In this document: positions 18,155 to 27,176 of the stretch, piece after piece
Layout: each line of letters opens with the position of its first letter
How positions within the stretch are numbered: position 1 is the stretch's first letter
Source: Lachnospiraceae bacterium
Lineage (GTDB): Bacteria; Bacillota; Clostridia; Lachnospirales; Lachnospiraceae
Length of the DNA: 64,000 bases
Direction of reading: 5' to 3'
Assembly (NCBI GenBank): GCA_902362715.1
Contig: CABIXN010000004.1
Location: forward strand, 25,337-89,336
The notes under the pieces: model-generated
The model's input: only the letters and a program-made list of their open reading frames with translations
Told to the model about the DNA's origin: nothing
The model's database searches: none
Made by a program: the position numbers and the translations under genes

Positions 18155-19813
18155 TCATCTCATCAGGCGATTTAACGCACTAAAGAAACTCCGGATAGAC
18201 GCACGAGTAATATTGGAGCTTACGCCCACGCCAAAGGTTTCTTTCTCTGTGCGGTTATCCCGCATCTGAATATACGCCGCCGCTCTGGCATGAGAACCGC
18301 TTCCCATGGCGTGCTCACTATAGTTGCGGATACACACATCCAGATCCATATGGCTGTTAATAGCTCGTTTCACCGCATCAATGGGTCCGTTTCCATCTGC
18401 CTCTATATGCATATCTTTCCCATTGTATCTGTAATCTAAAACAATATGGGAATCTTTTTCATTCAAATCTTCCACTTTTACTTTGATAAACTCGTATGGT
18501 TCCTTCTTTGAGAGGTATTCTTCATCAAATTTATCCATAATCTGCTGAGGATCTACCTCGCCTCCCTGAACTTCAGAAAGCCGTTGAATGACATCCGCAA
18601 ACTCTTTGTGCATTGCCTTTGGCATCTGATAGCCGTACATCGTATCCATAACAAAAGCAATGCCGCCTTTTCCAGACTGGCTGTTGATACGGACAACCGG
18701 TTCATATTTTCGTCCCACATCAGCCGGATCAATAGGCAGATACGGAACTTCCCAGATTCCGTCGCTGCGCTCTCTCAGCGCTCTTACACCTTTATTGATG
18801 GCATCCTGATGGGAACCTGAAAACGCCGTAAACACAAGCTTGCCTGCATACGGATGACGCATATCCACAGACATTTTACAGCATCGTTCATATATTTCAA
18901 TAATTTCATTGATATTTTCAATCTCAAGCTTTGGATTAATTCCCTGGGAAAACATGTTGTACGCTATATTCAGAATATCAACATTTCCGGTTCTCTCTCC
19001 ATTGCCAAAAAGCGTTCCTTCTACCCGGTCAGCTCCCGCCAGCAGTGCCAGCTCTGTAGCTGCCACCCCGGTTCCTCTGTCATTATGAGGATGAACACTT
19101 AAAATAATGTTTTCTCTATTTTTAAAATGCTTATGCATCCACTCAATCTGATCAGCATATACATTTGGCGTATTCATTTCCACTGTAGCCGGAAGGTTAA
19201 AGATCAGTTTATTGTCTCCAGAAGGCTCCCATACATCCTGTACGGCATTGCAGATATCAATTGCAAAATCCATTTCCGTACCGGTAAAACTTTCCGGCGA
19301 ATACTCAAGCTGGATTCTTCCCGGAAAATCTTTGGCGCGATCCTTTACCATTTTCGTTCCATCCACTGCAATCTGTTTGATTTCTTCACGATTCATGTGA
19401 AATACAACATCTCTTTGCAGTGTAGAAGTTGAATTATATATATGGACAATAACATTTTTGATTCCCTGAATCGCTTCAAAAGTCTTATCTATCAAATGTT
19501 CTCTGCACTGCGTCAGCACCTGCACAGTTACATCATCCGGAATCATATCCCCATCCACAAGCTCCCGAAGAAAATCATATTCAATCTGAGAGGCCGCCGG
19601 AAAACCAATCTCTATTTCTTTAAATCCCAGCTTTAAAAGAAGCTGGAACATCTCCATCTTCTCTTCCACATTCATAGGTTCAATCAATGACTGGTTCCCG
19701 TCCCGCAGGTCAACACTGCACCAGACCGGCGCCTGTTCTATCTCTTTATCGGGCCATTCCCTTTCCGGATAATTTAAAACCGGAACTTTTTTATATTTTC
19801 TATAATTCAACAT
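18155..19813 (-). CDS. leuA: 2-isopropylmalate synthase
   Basis: 552 residues from the ATG at 19813 (AAGGAGAG ribosome site, M-L-N-Y-R-K-Y-K start); a frame open to 19861 would overlap the HPr gene and is less likely. It condenses acetyl-CoA with 2-ketoisovalerate, the first step of leucine synthesis. W-C-S-V-D-L-R-D-G-N-Q-S near residue 32 is the metal-binding motif, H-P-H-N-D-R-G-T-G the active-site HxH region, and the last ~130 residues form the leucine-binding regulatory domain. The length fits the longer LeuA type. It lies 37 bp after the HPr gene and away from other leu genes; no T-box leader was seen. Confidence 0.95.
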   Translation of the reverse strand: MLNYRKYKKVPVLNYPEREWPDKEIEQAPVWCSVDLRDGNQSLIEPMNVEEKMEMFQLLLKLGFKEIEIGFPAASQIEYDFLRELVDGDMIPDDVTVQVLTQCREHLIDKTFEAIQGIKNVIVHIYNSTSTLQRDVVFHMNREEIKQIAVDGTKMVKDRAKDFPGRIQLEYSPESFTGTEMDFAIDICNAVQDVWEPSGDNKLIFNLPATVEMNTPNVYADQIEWMHKHFKNRENIILSVHPHNDRGTGVAATELALLAGADRVEGTLFGNGERTGNVDILNIAYNMFSQGINPKLEIENINEIIEIYERCCKMSVDMRHPYAGKLVFTAFSGSHQDAINKGVRALRERSDGIWEVPYLPIDPADVGRKYEPVVRINSQSGKGGIAFVMDTMYGYQMPKAMHKEFADVIQRLSEVQGGEVDPQQIMDKFDEEYLSKKEPYEFIKVKVEDLNEKDSHIVLDYRYNGKDMHIEADGNGPIDAVKRAINSHMDLDVCIRNYSEHAMGSGSHARAAAYIQMRDNRTEKETFGVGVSSNITRASIRSFFSALNRLMR

Positions 19814-19850
19814 ATTAACTCTCCTTACATCCTTAATTTCTCCGAAAGGA

Positions 19851-20114
19851 TTAATCTCCAAGGCCGCTTTTAACAGCCTCTATAATTGCCCGAAGAGCAT
19901 CCTCTTCGTCTTCCCCTTCACAGAAAAATTCTACTTCATCACCGGATTTTACGCAAGCCCCCAGTACACTCAGAAGACTTTTCGCATTTGAAGTATTATT
20001 CCCTCTTTGAAATGTTATTTTAGCCTGAAACTGCATTGCAGTATCGCATAACACTCCGGCAGGCCGCAAATGAAGGCCTGTGGGATTTTTTACTACCACT
20101 TTCTGACTAACCAT
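19851..20114 (-). CDS. HPr-family phosphocarrier protein
   Basis: 87 residues. His15 in N-P-T-G-L-H-L-R-P-A and Ser46 in N-A-K-S-L-L-S are both present, so it can be phosphorylated by PTS Enzyme I and, in principle, by HPr kinase; it is therefore a real HPr rather than Crh, which lacks His15. No Enzyme I gene is nearby. It lies between cdaR and leuA in one minus-strand run, a context that may tie it to cell-wall or carbon control. It may be a second HPr of the genome. Confidence 0.92.
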   Translation of the reverse strand: MVSQKVVVKNPTGLHLRPAGVLCDTAMQFQAKITFQRGNNTSNAKSLLSVLGACVKSGDEVEFFCEGEDEEDALRAIIEAVKSGLGD

Positions 20115-20154
20115 TCTTTTCCCCCTGTCGCATTTCCTTGCTTCTTATGCGGTT

Positions 20155-21447
20155 TTACTCTGACACATCCTCATCCGGCTGATTTGTTTCCGGCGGCTTA
20201 TTGTCAGCTGCATCATCTTCCTTAAGCTCCACAGTCACCTTCACTGTACCCACAATTTTATAATTACCGGACATCTTTACCGTTATCTCATGTGTTCCGC
20301 TTTTCAGACCTGACAAATCCGCCGTCCCCACAAGGTCCGCCTCTGATATGTCTTTTAACTCTGAAGCATATCCTTCGATTTCTACCGGAACAGTATCTGT
20401 TTTTAACGTGGCTGAAAAACCCTCCGGAACATTCTGTAATGTAATGTTCCCGGCGGGGACTTTATAAGTACTGGTTTTTACGCCTTCAATACTTACAGTC
20501 ACTTCCGTTTCTGCATTCTGATCAGCAGCAAGACTTACACCTTCCGGCAGGTAATCAGACAGATTAATTATTTTTACAAGATCATCTTTCTGACCCGAAA
20601 CATTCAACACATCTCCACTGATAAGAATGGTATCCAGTCCTTCCACAGCTTCCGGTGCTCCCTGAACAATTATTTTTTCAATGCTTCCGCTGATACCGGT
20701 TACCCGGCACCCTTCCGCCGGTGTCCCGTTGCTTTCATATTTAACCGGAACTGTTTTCTTTTGTAAAACCCCTACCGAAATCTGAACCGTTTTATGATCC
20801 ATCGTCAGCCGGTCCTGGGAAACTGCCTTCCCCTTTTCATCATATAAAACGATATCTGTATTTTCCACTGCATCAGTTTTCACAGAACTGATATCTATAT
20901 GCGCCTCTGCTGTGGATATACTGTTTACAACAGACTCCGGTCCCGTGACTTTTACCTGTTCTGGTGAAACGGTCAGATCTCCTACCGAATAGCCATCTGT
21001 CATGGCTCCATCTGCACTGGTCTGTATATCAAATGTCCTGGAAACGATATTTTCCACATTGATCTCTACATACTGGGATTTCTTTGTAATGGTCAGCTGA
21101 TTTGCATATTTCTGCGCCGTTATGGTAACCGGGATTTCAGACATATTAACAATATCCCGCATATTGGCAGTGGCCGTAAAATCGGAATTTGTTACCCGCT
21201 CAATTACAGACCGCTTAGCCGTTACCGTAAAGGTAATTGTATCTGAGTGATTTAAAACCTCATACGTCTTTCCCATATCGGTCAGATAGGATTCATTTTC
21301 AATTGTAACAGGAACGGTAAATACCCTGGTTCTTTCGGGATCTTCCACATTTACAATTACAAGCCAGAATACCACCGCCACAACCACAGCCAAACATTTG
21401 AGGCCGAAATTATTAGTTATGATTTTTGCTATCTTTTGCAGCATCAT
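20155..21447 (-). CDS. cdaR: YbbR-domain protein CdaR, regulator of diadenylate cyclase
   Basis: 430 residues. One membrane helix at about residues 18-34 is followed by an extracellular chain of roughly four YbbR domains (repeated V-P-V-x-I/Y...G-x-P-x-x-G/Y...V-x-V-x-G-P patterns), ending in an acidic tail rich in D, E and P. CdaR binds CdaA in the membrane and tunes c-di-AMP synthesis. The start overlaps the cdaA stop by about 35 bp, which indicates tight coupling. Confidence 0.92.
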   Translation of the reverse strand: MMLQKIAKIITNNFGLKCLAVVVAVVFWLVIVNVEDPERTRVFTVPVTIENESYLTDMGKTYEVLNHSDTITFTVTAKRSVIERVTNSDFTATANMRDIVNMSEIPVTITAQKYANQLTITKKSQYVEINVENIVSRTFDIQTSADGAMTDGYSVGDLTVSPEQVKVTGPESVVNSISTAEAHIDISSVKTDAVENTDIVLYDEKGKAVSQDRLTMDHKTVQISVGVLQKKTVPVKYESNGTPAEGCRVTGISGSIEKIIVQGAPEAVEGLDTILISGDVLNVSGQKDDLVKIINLSDYLPEGVSLAADQNAETEVTVSIEGVKTSTYKVPAGNITLQNVPEGFSATLKTDTVPVEIEGYASELKDISEADLVGTADLSGLKSGTHEITVKMSGNYKIVGTVKVTVELKEDDAADNKPPETNQPDEDVSE

Positions 21448-22318
21448 TCAGCCTCCTTTTCAGTTTTCCTACAATTGTGCCTTCATTCACACCGGATGCT
21501 GCCATATGATTCAGCTTTTCTTTCAGAAACTCAGCATCCACATTTCTGTGAAGTACACCCTCTACAGCCAGTGATACATATCCGGTTTCTTCTGATACAA
21601 TAATAGTCAGAGAATCACTGACTTCACTGACTCCTACCGCAGCGCGGTGTCTGGTCCCAAGATCTTTGCTCAGCCGCATATTATCAGACAGCGGCAGGTA
21701 GCAGGTGGCAGAAACCACTCTGTTGCCTCTTACTATAATGGCCCCGTCGTGAAGGGGAGTATTATGTTCAAATATATTAATTAAAAGCTGGCTGGAAACA
21801 AGAGAATCCAGCTCAATACCGGTTCTGATAAATTCATTTAAGGGTGTTCCTCTTTCTATAACAATCAGCGCTCCGGTTTTTACTTTTCCCATTTCAAAAC
21901 TTGCTTTTACAATCTCATTGGTTGTTTTTTCATTAAATTCGTCGCGCTCCTCTTTTTGAAAATTCAAATTAAATATGGAGGCAAATATATTTTTTCTTCC
22001 CAGCTGCTCAAGGGCATGGCGCAGCTCAGGCTGGAATATGACAACCAAAGCAATAGCGGCTATACTAAACAGCTTGCTTGCCAGCCACAAAATGGTATTC
22101 ATCTGGAAAATAGCTGCAATTAACAGGAAAATCAAAATGACGAGAATCCCCTTAAACAGCACCCATGCTCTGGTATTTTTTACCCATACCAGAAAGTGAT
22201 ATAGCAAAAATGCAATAATAATAATTTCGACTACATCTGTTTTCGACACATGAGGCATATTAAACCAGTACAGATACCGGTCTGTCAATGCATAAATCGG
22301 CGCTATCAATTCTCTCAT
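21413..22318 (-). CDS. cdaA: Diadenylate cyclase CdaA
   Basis: Makes c-di-AMP from two ATP. 301 residues: three membrane helices in residues 29-95, then the DAC domain with the D-G-A motif (191-193) and G-T-R-H-R-A-A (221-227), both needed for catalysis. c-di-AMP controls potassium and osmolyte uptake and wall homeostasis in Firmicutes. Usually cdaA-cdaR is followed by glmM; here HPr and leuA follow instead. Confidence 0.97.
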   Translation of the reverse strand: MRELIAPIYALTDRYLYWFNMPHVSKTDVVEIIIIAFLLYHFLVWVKNTRAWVLFKGILVILIFLLIAAIFQMNTILWLASKLFSIAAIALVVIFQPELRHALEQLGRKNIFASIFNLNFQKEERDEFNEKTTNEIVKASFEMGKVKTGALIVIERGTPLNEFIRTGIELDSLVSSQLLINIFEHNTPLHDGAIIVRGNRVVSATCYLPLSDNMRLSKDLGTRHRAAVGVSEVSDSLTIIVSEETGYVSLAVEGVLHRNVDAEFLKEKLNHMAASGVNEGTIVGKLKRRLNDAAKDSKNHN

Positions 22319-22351
22319 TTTCTCACTTCCCTTCCTTAATTTTATAAATTC

Positions 22352-23431
22352 TTAATGATCCAGCCACTCCTCTTCTGTGTCAAACTCTTCAAAAGTACGC
22401 CGTCTCAATTCATCATCATATTGATTTTGACTATGGTCATCATCCAATGTTTTTCTCTCAGTCTCTCTCATGTCCTGCTGCAGAGGACCGCCGCCATCCT
22501 GACTGCTGATCTGCCAGACCTTTTTATCCTCCACTGCGATCTTAGATTTTGGAACGGCCTTCACATAGTAATAGTATTCATCATCTTCAAACTGAACATT
22601 CTCAACTCTGGAATAATCCAGACTATGGGTCATAAATTGGACAACAAACGCAATCAATAAAGATATCACGCATCCGATAAATACCCACAAAAGCTGTCCG
22701 GCTCTGCCAAGAAAAATCTCTCCGCCGCCTACAATCACCAGCTGAACTACAATTCCCACAATTGTTGCAACCGTCCAGGCATGGTCTACTTTCAATTTCC
22801 GGATAAAATACACGGTTACTGCCGCTGCAACAAATGCAGCCATAAACAAAAACATTTCCTTATTGACAAATATCTGGTTTACCGCCAGCGTATATTTGGA
22901 AACGCCATTAGCCCCCTCTTCAAAAGAGCGGAACAGCATTTCATTTTCCCTGACATTTTTCACAAGAAAATATACCATAGAGCCGCAGACTACCGATATT
23001 ACATTATAGGGCTTTCCCATTAGTCCCACTGCCACCGGCATAATATACGGAAAATGCAGAAAACTAAGCATGGAAGTCATGGCCACATGATAGCCAATTT
23101 TTTTCGTAAAACGAAAATAAAGGCAGAACATTAACACAAAAAGCAGTAACGTAATCAGACACAATTCCATGGCCAGAGCATAAAAGTGAAGAAGTATCAG
23201 CACCGCGCCTGCAGCAATTAAAACACCTGATGGTGTAAATGCACATAATACCGCAAGACCAAGTACAATCAGCATATTGTCCGCCTGGCTCATATAGCCC
23301 ACCGTATTATTAATGAGCAGAAACGCAAAAAAAGCAATCACGAATTTGACTGCCGGCTTTACCAGTTTCTCCCTTTTCTGCATAAACAAAAAGAACTTTT
23401 CTCTTAATTCCAATAAAAATGAAGTTGTCAT
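22352..23431 (-). CDS. Conserved multi-pass membrane protein of unknown function
   Basis: 359 residues from the ATG at 23431, eight bases after the upstream stop; a frame open to 23464 has no ribosome site. About eight hydrophobic segments lie between residues 15 and 265, followed by a cytoplasmic acidic tail with F-E-D-D-E-Y-Y-Y-Y-V and many D, E and Q residues. The membrane region resembles the ten-helix N-terminus of SpoIIE only loosely. Its place before cdaA, in the same orientation and 33 bp away, suggests an envelope role. I do not recognise the family. Confidence 0.75.
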   Translation of the reverse strand: MTTSFLLELREKFFLFMQKREKLVKPAVKFVIAFFAFLLINNTVGYMSQADNMLIVLGLAVLCAFTPSGVLIAAGAVLILLHFYALAMELCLITLLLFVLMFCLYFRFTKKIGYHVAMTSMLSFLHFPYIMPVAVGLMGKPYNVISVVCGSMVYFLVKNVRENEMLFRSFEEGANGVSKYTLAVNQIFVNKEMFLFMAAFVAAAVTVYFIRKLKVDHAWTVATIVGIVVQLVIVGGGEIFLGRAGQLLWVFIGCVISLLIAFVVQFMTHSLDYSRVENVQFEDDEYYYYVKAVPKSKIAVEDKKVWQISSQDGGGPLQQDMRETERKTLDDDHSQNQYDDELRRRTFEEFDTEEEWLDH

Positions 23432-23438
23432 TATTCTC

Positions 23439-23849
23439 TCAATCCTTAACTGTAGTATCTTCATCTGCTGAATACGAACGGCATACTCTTCTCAGCCGGC
23501 GCAGATATGCCTTTGAATGCCGCCTGCATGTATCATACTGTCTGCGTGCCACAAAAAAAGAGCACACCATATATGCAGCCAGGAACACAAAATATATAAT
23601 CAGCACCCAGAAGCCAATTGAAGTAATGGTATCCATGCTGTCAATATCCGCCAGAAAATCTTCTGCTTTCGCAATCCAGAACACCAGCATAATGCCATAC
23701 GCAATTGTTCCAAAAATAAAAGCTTTTACAAGCTGAAGCGCAACATAGTCTTTTTTTCTGTATGTGCTCATCTGTATTTCCATTTCACCGTCTCCGTCTT
23801 CATATGCCGCCATTCGGGTCATATCACGGACTTTTTCCTGATTTATCAT
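23439..23849 (-). CDS. Small two-helix membrane protein of unknown function
   Basis: 136 residues from the ATG at 23849, behind AGGTGA. Two helices (about residues 45-64 and 75-100) are followed by a very basic C-terminus (R-R-Q-Y-D-T-C-R-R-H-S-K-A-Y-L-R-R-L-R-R). It is first in the run leading through the membrane protein to cdaA. Function unknown. Confidence 0.7.
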   Translation of the reverse strand: MINQEKVRDMTRMAAYEDGDGEMEIQMSTYRKKDYVALQLVKAFIFGTIAYGIMLVFWIAKAEDFLADIDSMDTITSIGFWVLIIYFVFLAAYMVCSFFVARRQYDTCRRHSKAYLRRLRRVCRSYSADEDTTVKD

Positions 23850-23918
23850 ACAATTCACCTATTTTATTCAATTTACAGCATTTTTATTATAGCATAGAAC
23901 CCAGACGATGCAAAGCCC

Positions 23919-24650
23919 TTATCCTCCAATTGCAATGCTGACCATATACACACGCCTGGCTCCCGCAGCTTTCAACACTTTTGCTGCCGCATCAGCCGTG
24001 GCGCCGGTTGTATAAATATCATCCGTAAGCAGTATCGTTTTTCCTCTGACACTCTCACTAAAGCATGCAAAAGCTCCTGCTAGATTTTTTCTCCTCTCCG
24101 CTGCTGATAATTCCTTCTGGGGGCTGGTATTTTTTACTCTCACAAGTCCTGAAGAAAGTACAGGAACAGACAAATTCCTAGAAAGAACCCGGGCTAGAAC
24201 TTCCGCCTGATTATATCCCCGCTTCCGTTTTTTCTTTTTATAAAGAGGAATCGGTATCAGGTAATCTATCCCGCAGCGGCGAATCCATGTTTCCAGCTGT
24301 TTACAAATTTCACTGCCATAGAAAAATGCATAGGAACGTTTATTCCCGTATTTAAACCGATACAGAGAACTGCGCACCTCTCCCTGATAGGAGAAAAGAC
24401 TCCGGCCTGCATCAAATTCATGTCTTCTCCTGATGCAGTCACTGCAGTATTCTTCCTCCTGGGAAACCAGAGGTTTCCCGCATTTCATACAATAACTGCC
24501 CGCAATATAAATCAGTTTCTTTTTACACTCCGGACAAATATATTCAGATATTTTTTTGCTGTCCGGAATTTGATCACAAACAGGGCACCGATAAGGGTAT
24601 AAAAGCTGCAGCGCATGATCTGCCAGACAATATAACTTTATTTGTTTCAT
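23919..24650 (-). CDS. comF: ComF-family phosphoribosyltransferase-like protein
   Basis: 243 residues. The N-terminal zinc region has paired cysteines (C-P-V-C, C-P-E-C, C-M-K-C and C-S-D-C). The C-terminal PRTase domain has I-L-L-T-D-D-I-Y-T-T-G-A-T near residue 200, the PRPP-binding loop. ComFC-type proteins help single-stranded DNA uptake or processing during competence; relatives are common in non-competent Clostridia. It lies 88 bp after recD2 in the same orientation. Confidence 0.9.
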   Translation of the reverse strand: MKQIKLYCLADHALQLLYPYRCPVCDQIPDSKKISEYICPECKKKLIYIAGSYCMKCGKPLVSQEEEYCSDCIRRRHEFDAGRSLFSYQGEVRSSLYRFKYGNKRSYAFFYGSEICKQLETWIRRCGIDYLIPIPLYKKKKRKRGYNQAEVLARVLSRNLSVPVLSSGLVRVKNTSPQKELSAAERRKNLAGAFACFSESVRGKTILLTDDIYTTGATADAAAKVLKAAGARRVYMVSIAIGG

Positions 24651-24738
24651 ATTTCCTGTACCTTTTACAGGAAATCAACTCTTTTAAAAGAATAACAGGT
24701 GTTTGTGGCTTTTTTCTTTCCCTTTTCTAAAATGTTTC

Positions 24739-26943
24739 TTAAATCTGACTCTGCAGCTGTTCCTTCAAACCGCTGTAACGTTTCTGTTCGCTTACATTAA
24801 AGGCCATTTCCTGAAATGCTGTATCATCACCTACCAGTGTCACACATTTTTTGGCACGGGTTACCGCAGTATATAACAGATTGCGGTTCATCAGCATCCT
24901 AGGACCGCCAAGCAGCGGAATCACTACCGCGGGATACTCGCTCCCCTGAGATTTGTGTACTGTAATTGCATAAGCCAGATCCAGTTCATCTAACTGCTTA
25001 AATGGATAATCTACCATCCTGCCCTCTTCAAATTCTACTGTCATAGTTTCAGAAAACCCATTAATCTCTCTTACGATTCCCATATCCCCGTTAAACACAC
25101 CCATTCCTTTGTCAACAGGGATCCCATACTTACTGCGTATCTCCCACTCAATCTGATAATTGTTTTTTGTCTGCATGATCTTATCGCCTTCCCGAAAAAT
25201 CATCTGGCCATGCTCCCGCTCAGCTTTGTCCGGTGCCTTTGGATTTAAATACTGCTGCAAAATTCCATTAAGGCGTTCCACCCCCAGCAGTCCCTTTCTC
25301 ATGGGTGTTAAAATCTGTATATCAAAGGGCTGTGCATCTACATATTTAGGAAGCTTCTGCTTAATCAGCTGAATGCAGACACTAATAATTACATCAGCAT
25401 CGTACCGTTTCAGAAAAAAGAAATCTCTGCTTTTATTATCCAGCACCACTTCCTCACCACGATTAATTTTATGAGCATTCACCACAATATCACTCTTTGA
25501 TGCCTGCCTGAAAATCCTGGTCAGCCTCACTACACTGCAGGCCTTTGAATCAATAATATCTTTTAACACACTTCCCGGCCCCACGCTGGGCAGCTGGTTG
25601 GCATCTCCCACCAAAATCAGACGTGTTCCATACATAACAGCCTTTAACAAAGAATGCATCAATGTAATATCCACCATAGACATTTCATCAATAATTACCA
25701 CATCCGTCTCCAGAGGATTTTTTTCATTTTTTTCAAATCCCGCACTTCCTTCCATACCGCCGTTAAGCTCCAGCATCCGGTGTATGGTTCTTGCCTCAAA
25801 CCCGGTAGTTTCACTCATCCGCTTTGCCGCCCTTCCAGTAGGCGCCGCCAGAAAGATATCCATCCCCTCCGACTCAAAATAGCGGATAATTGTATTGATG
25901 GTGGTGGTCTTACCGGTACCGGGCCCACCGGTAATTACCAGCAGTCCGTTTCTTACAGCTTCCTTTACCGCAGACATCTGCATATCATCCAGCTGCATAT
26001 TTGTTGATTTTTCAATTTTATGTACCCGCTGTTCAATAGGGGCATCAGCCACATCATAGGTTACATTGAGAGCTTTCAGCATAGTAGCTGTATTAACTTC
26101 CATATAATAATAAGACGCGGCATAAATAAACACATCATCCCGCATTTCTTTTAACATCAGCTTCCGCTCAATGGACATATCCATATAATGTTTTTCTATA
26201 AATTCAGGAGCCACTTCCAGGATATCACTGGTTCTCTTTGTCAGTATTCCCTGAGGCAGACAGGTATGCCCCTCACCGGCAGCCTGCTGCAAAACATAAA
26301 GAATACCGCTTCGAATCCGGAAATCCGAATCTGTATGAATTCCTACTCTCCTTGCAATCTCATCGGCAATTTTAAAGCCCACGCCGCTCATATCATCTGC
26401 CAGCTTATATGGATTTTCCTGGATTATCCGGTAAACATCCAGCCCGTATGTCTGATATATTTTCACAGCCAGAGTCAATGAAATACCATATTTCTGCAGA
26501 AATATCATTGCCTGGCGAAGCTCTCTTTTTTCCTCTGTCTGTTCTGCAATCTCCCGGGCTTTTCGTTCACTGATTCCCTTGATTTCCACCAGACGTTCCG
26601 GCTCCTGTTCAATAATCCGAAAGGTATCTTCCTTAAATCTGCGGACAATCCTTGAAGCCAGAGCAGCTCCCACTCCTTTGATTGCTCCGGACCCAAGATA
26701 CCGTTCTATAGAAACCACATCCTCCGGCGCCTTGGTCTGAAACTCAGTGACCTTAAACTGTTCCCCGTAAGTAGGGTGGGATTGAAATTCTCCTTTTGCT
26801 TCTATAGTTTCGCCTTCACTGATCACATGAAAAATTCCTGTGCACGGGATTTCCTCACCATCACTGATCAGATTTAACACCGTATAACCGTTATCCTCAT
26901 TCCGATACACAATATGCTCTACATACCCTGTAATAGTCTCCAT
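24739..26943 (-). CDS. recD2: RecD2-type ATP-dependent 5'-3' DNA helicase
   Basis: 734 residues, the RecD2 layout without RecBC: an N-terminal OB/HhH region (V-K-G-I-S-E-R-K-A and G-V-G-F-K-I-A-D-E-I helix-hairpin-helix-like segments, residues 80-215), then helicase motif I I-T-G-G-P-G-T-G-K-T-T-T near residue 335, motif II I-I-D-E-M-S, and C-terminal motifs with A-Y-A-I-T-V-H-K-S-Q-G-S-E and V-T-R-A-K. Helps replication-fork and mismatch-type repair in organisms lacking RecBCD. It sits between mreB and comF. Confidence 0.96.
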   Translation of the reverse strand: METITGYVEHIVYRNEDNGYTVLNLISDGEEIPCTGIFHVISEGETIEAKGEFQSHPTYGEQFKVTEFQTKAPEDVVSIERYLGSGAIKGVGAALASRIVRRFKEDTFRIIEQEPERLVEIKGISERKAREIAEQTEEKRELRQAMIFLQKYGISLTLAVKIYQTYGLDVYRIIQENPYKLADDMSGVGFKIADEIARRVGIHTDSDFRIRSGILYVLQQAAGEGHTCLPQGILTKRTSDILEVAPEFIEKHYMDMSIERKLMLKEMRDDVFIYAASYYYMEVNTATMLKALNVTYDVADAPIEQRVHKIEKSTNMQLDDMQMSAVKEAVRNGLLVITGGPGTGKTTTINTIIRYFESEGMDIFLAAPTGRAAKRMSETTGFEARTIHRMLELNGGMEGSAGFEKNEKNPLETDVVIIDEMSMVDITLMHSLLKAVMYGTRLILVGDANQLPSVGPGSVLKDIIDSKACSVVRLTRIFRQASKSDIVVNAHKINRGEEVVLDNKSRDFFFLKRYDADVIISVCIQLIKQKLPKYVDAQPFDIQILTPMRKGLLGVERLNGILQQYLNPKAPDKAEREHGQMIFREGDKIMQTKNNYQIEWEIRSKYGIPVDKGMGVFNGDMGIVREINGFSETMTVEFEEGRMVDYPFKQLDELDLAYAITVHKSQGSEYPAVVIPLLGGPRMLMNRNLLYTAVTRAKKCVTLVGDDTAFQEMAFNVSEQKRYSGLKEQLQSQI

Positions 26944-26972
26944 TTACTCACAATCCTCTTTTTATGCAGAAA

Positions 26973-27000
26973 ATAAAAAAGAATGTGCAAAGCACATTCT
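26973..27000 (-). terminator. Rho-independent terminator upstream of recD2
   Basis: Perfect 9-bp stem (AGAATGTGC/GCACATTCT on the plus strand) with a 3-base loop, followed on the minus strand by TTTTTTATTTT. It ends minus-strand transcription arriving from the mreB side. Confidence 0.75.
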
Positions 27001-27038
27001 CCGCCTGCGGCGGGTCGCTTTTGCGACATGACTCCATT

Positions 27039-27130
27039 CCGCCGCAGTGCGCTCATCAGCGGAGCGTTTTTGCTCTATAAGAATCGGTACTTTTCAGCTT
27101 TATCACAACACAGTATTTCCTATAGAGCAA
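27039..27130 (-). repeat. Fold-back intergenic repeat, copy 1 (inverted relative to copy 2)
   Basis: About 92 bp nearly identical, in opposite orientation, to 28675-28764. The core is bounded by TGCTCTATA(A/G)GAA and its complement, so it can fold back on itself; one side differs by a change that keeps a G-U pair in RNA read on the minus strand. A GC-rich tail containing GCACTGCGGCGG follows the core. It lies just below the mreB terminator. Confidence 0.75.
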
Positions 27131-27132
27131 AG

Positions 27133-27162
27133 AAAAGGGACGCTGCCAAAGCATGTCCCTCT
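27133..27162 (-). terminator. mreB terminator
   Basis: Minus strand: AGGGAC and GTCCCT pair with an inner TGC/GCA stem and a TTTG loop, followed by TTTTCTTT. It begins 17 bp below the mreB stop. Confidence 0.7.
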
Positions 27163-27176
27163 CTCAAACTTATGTT

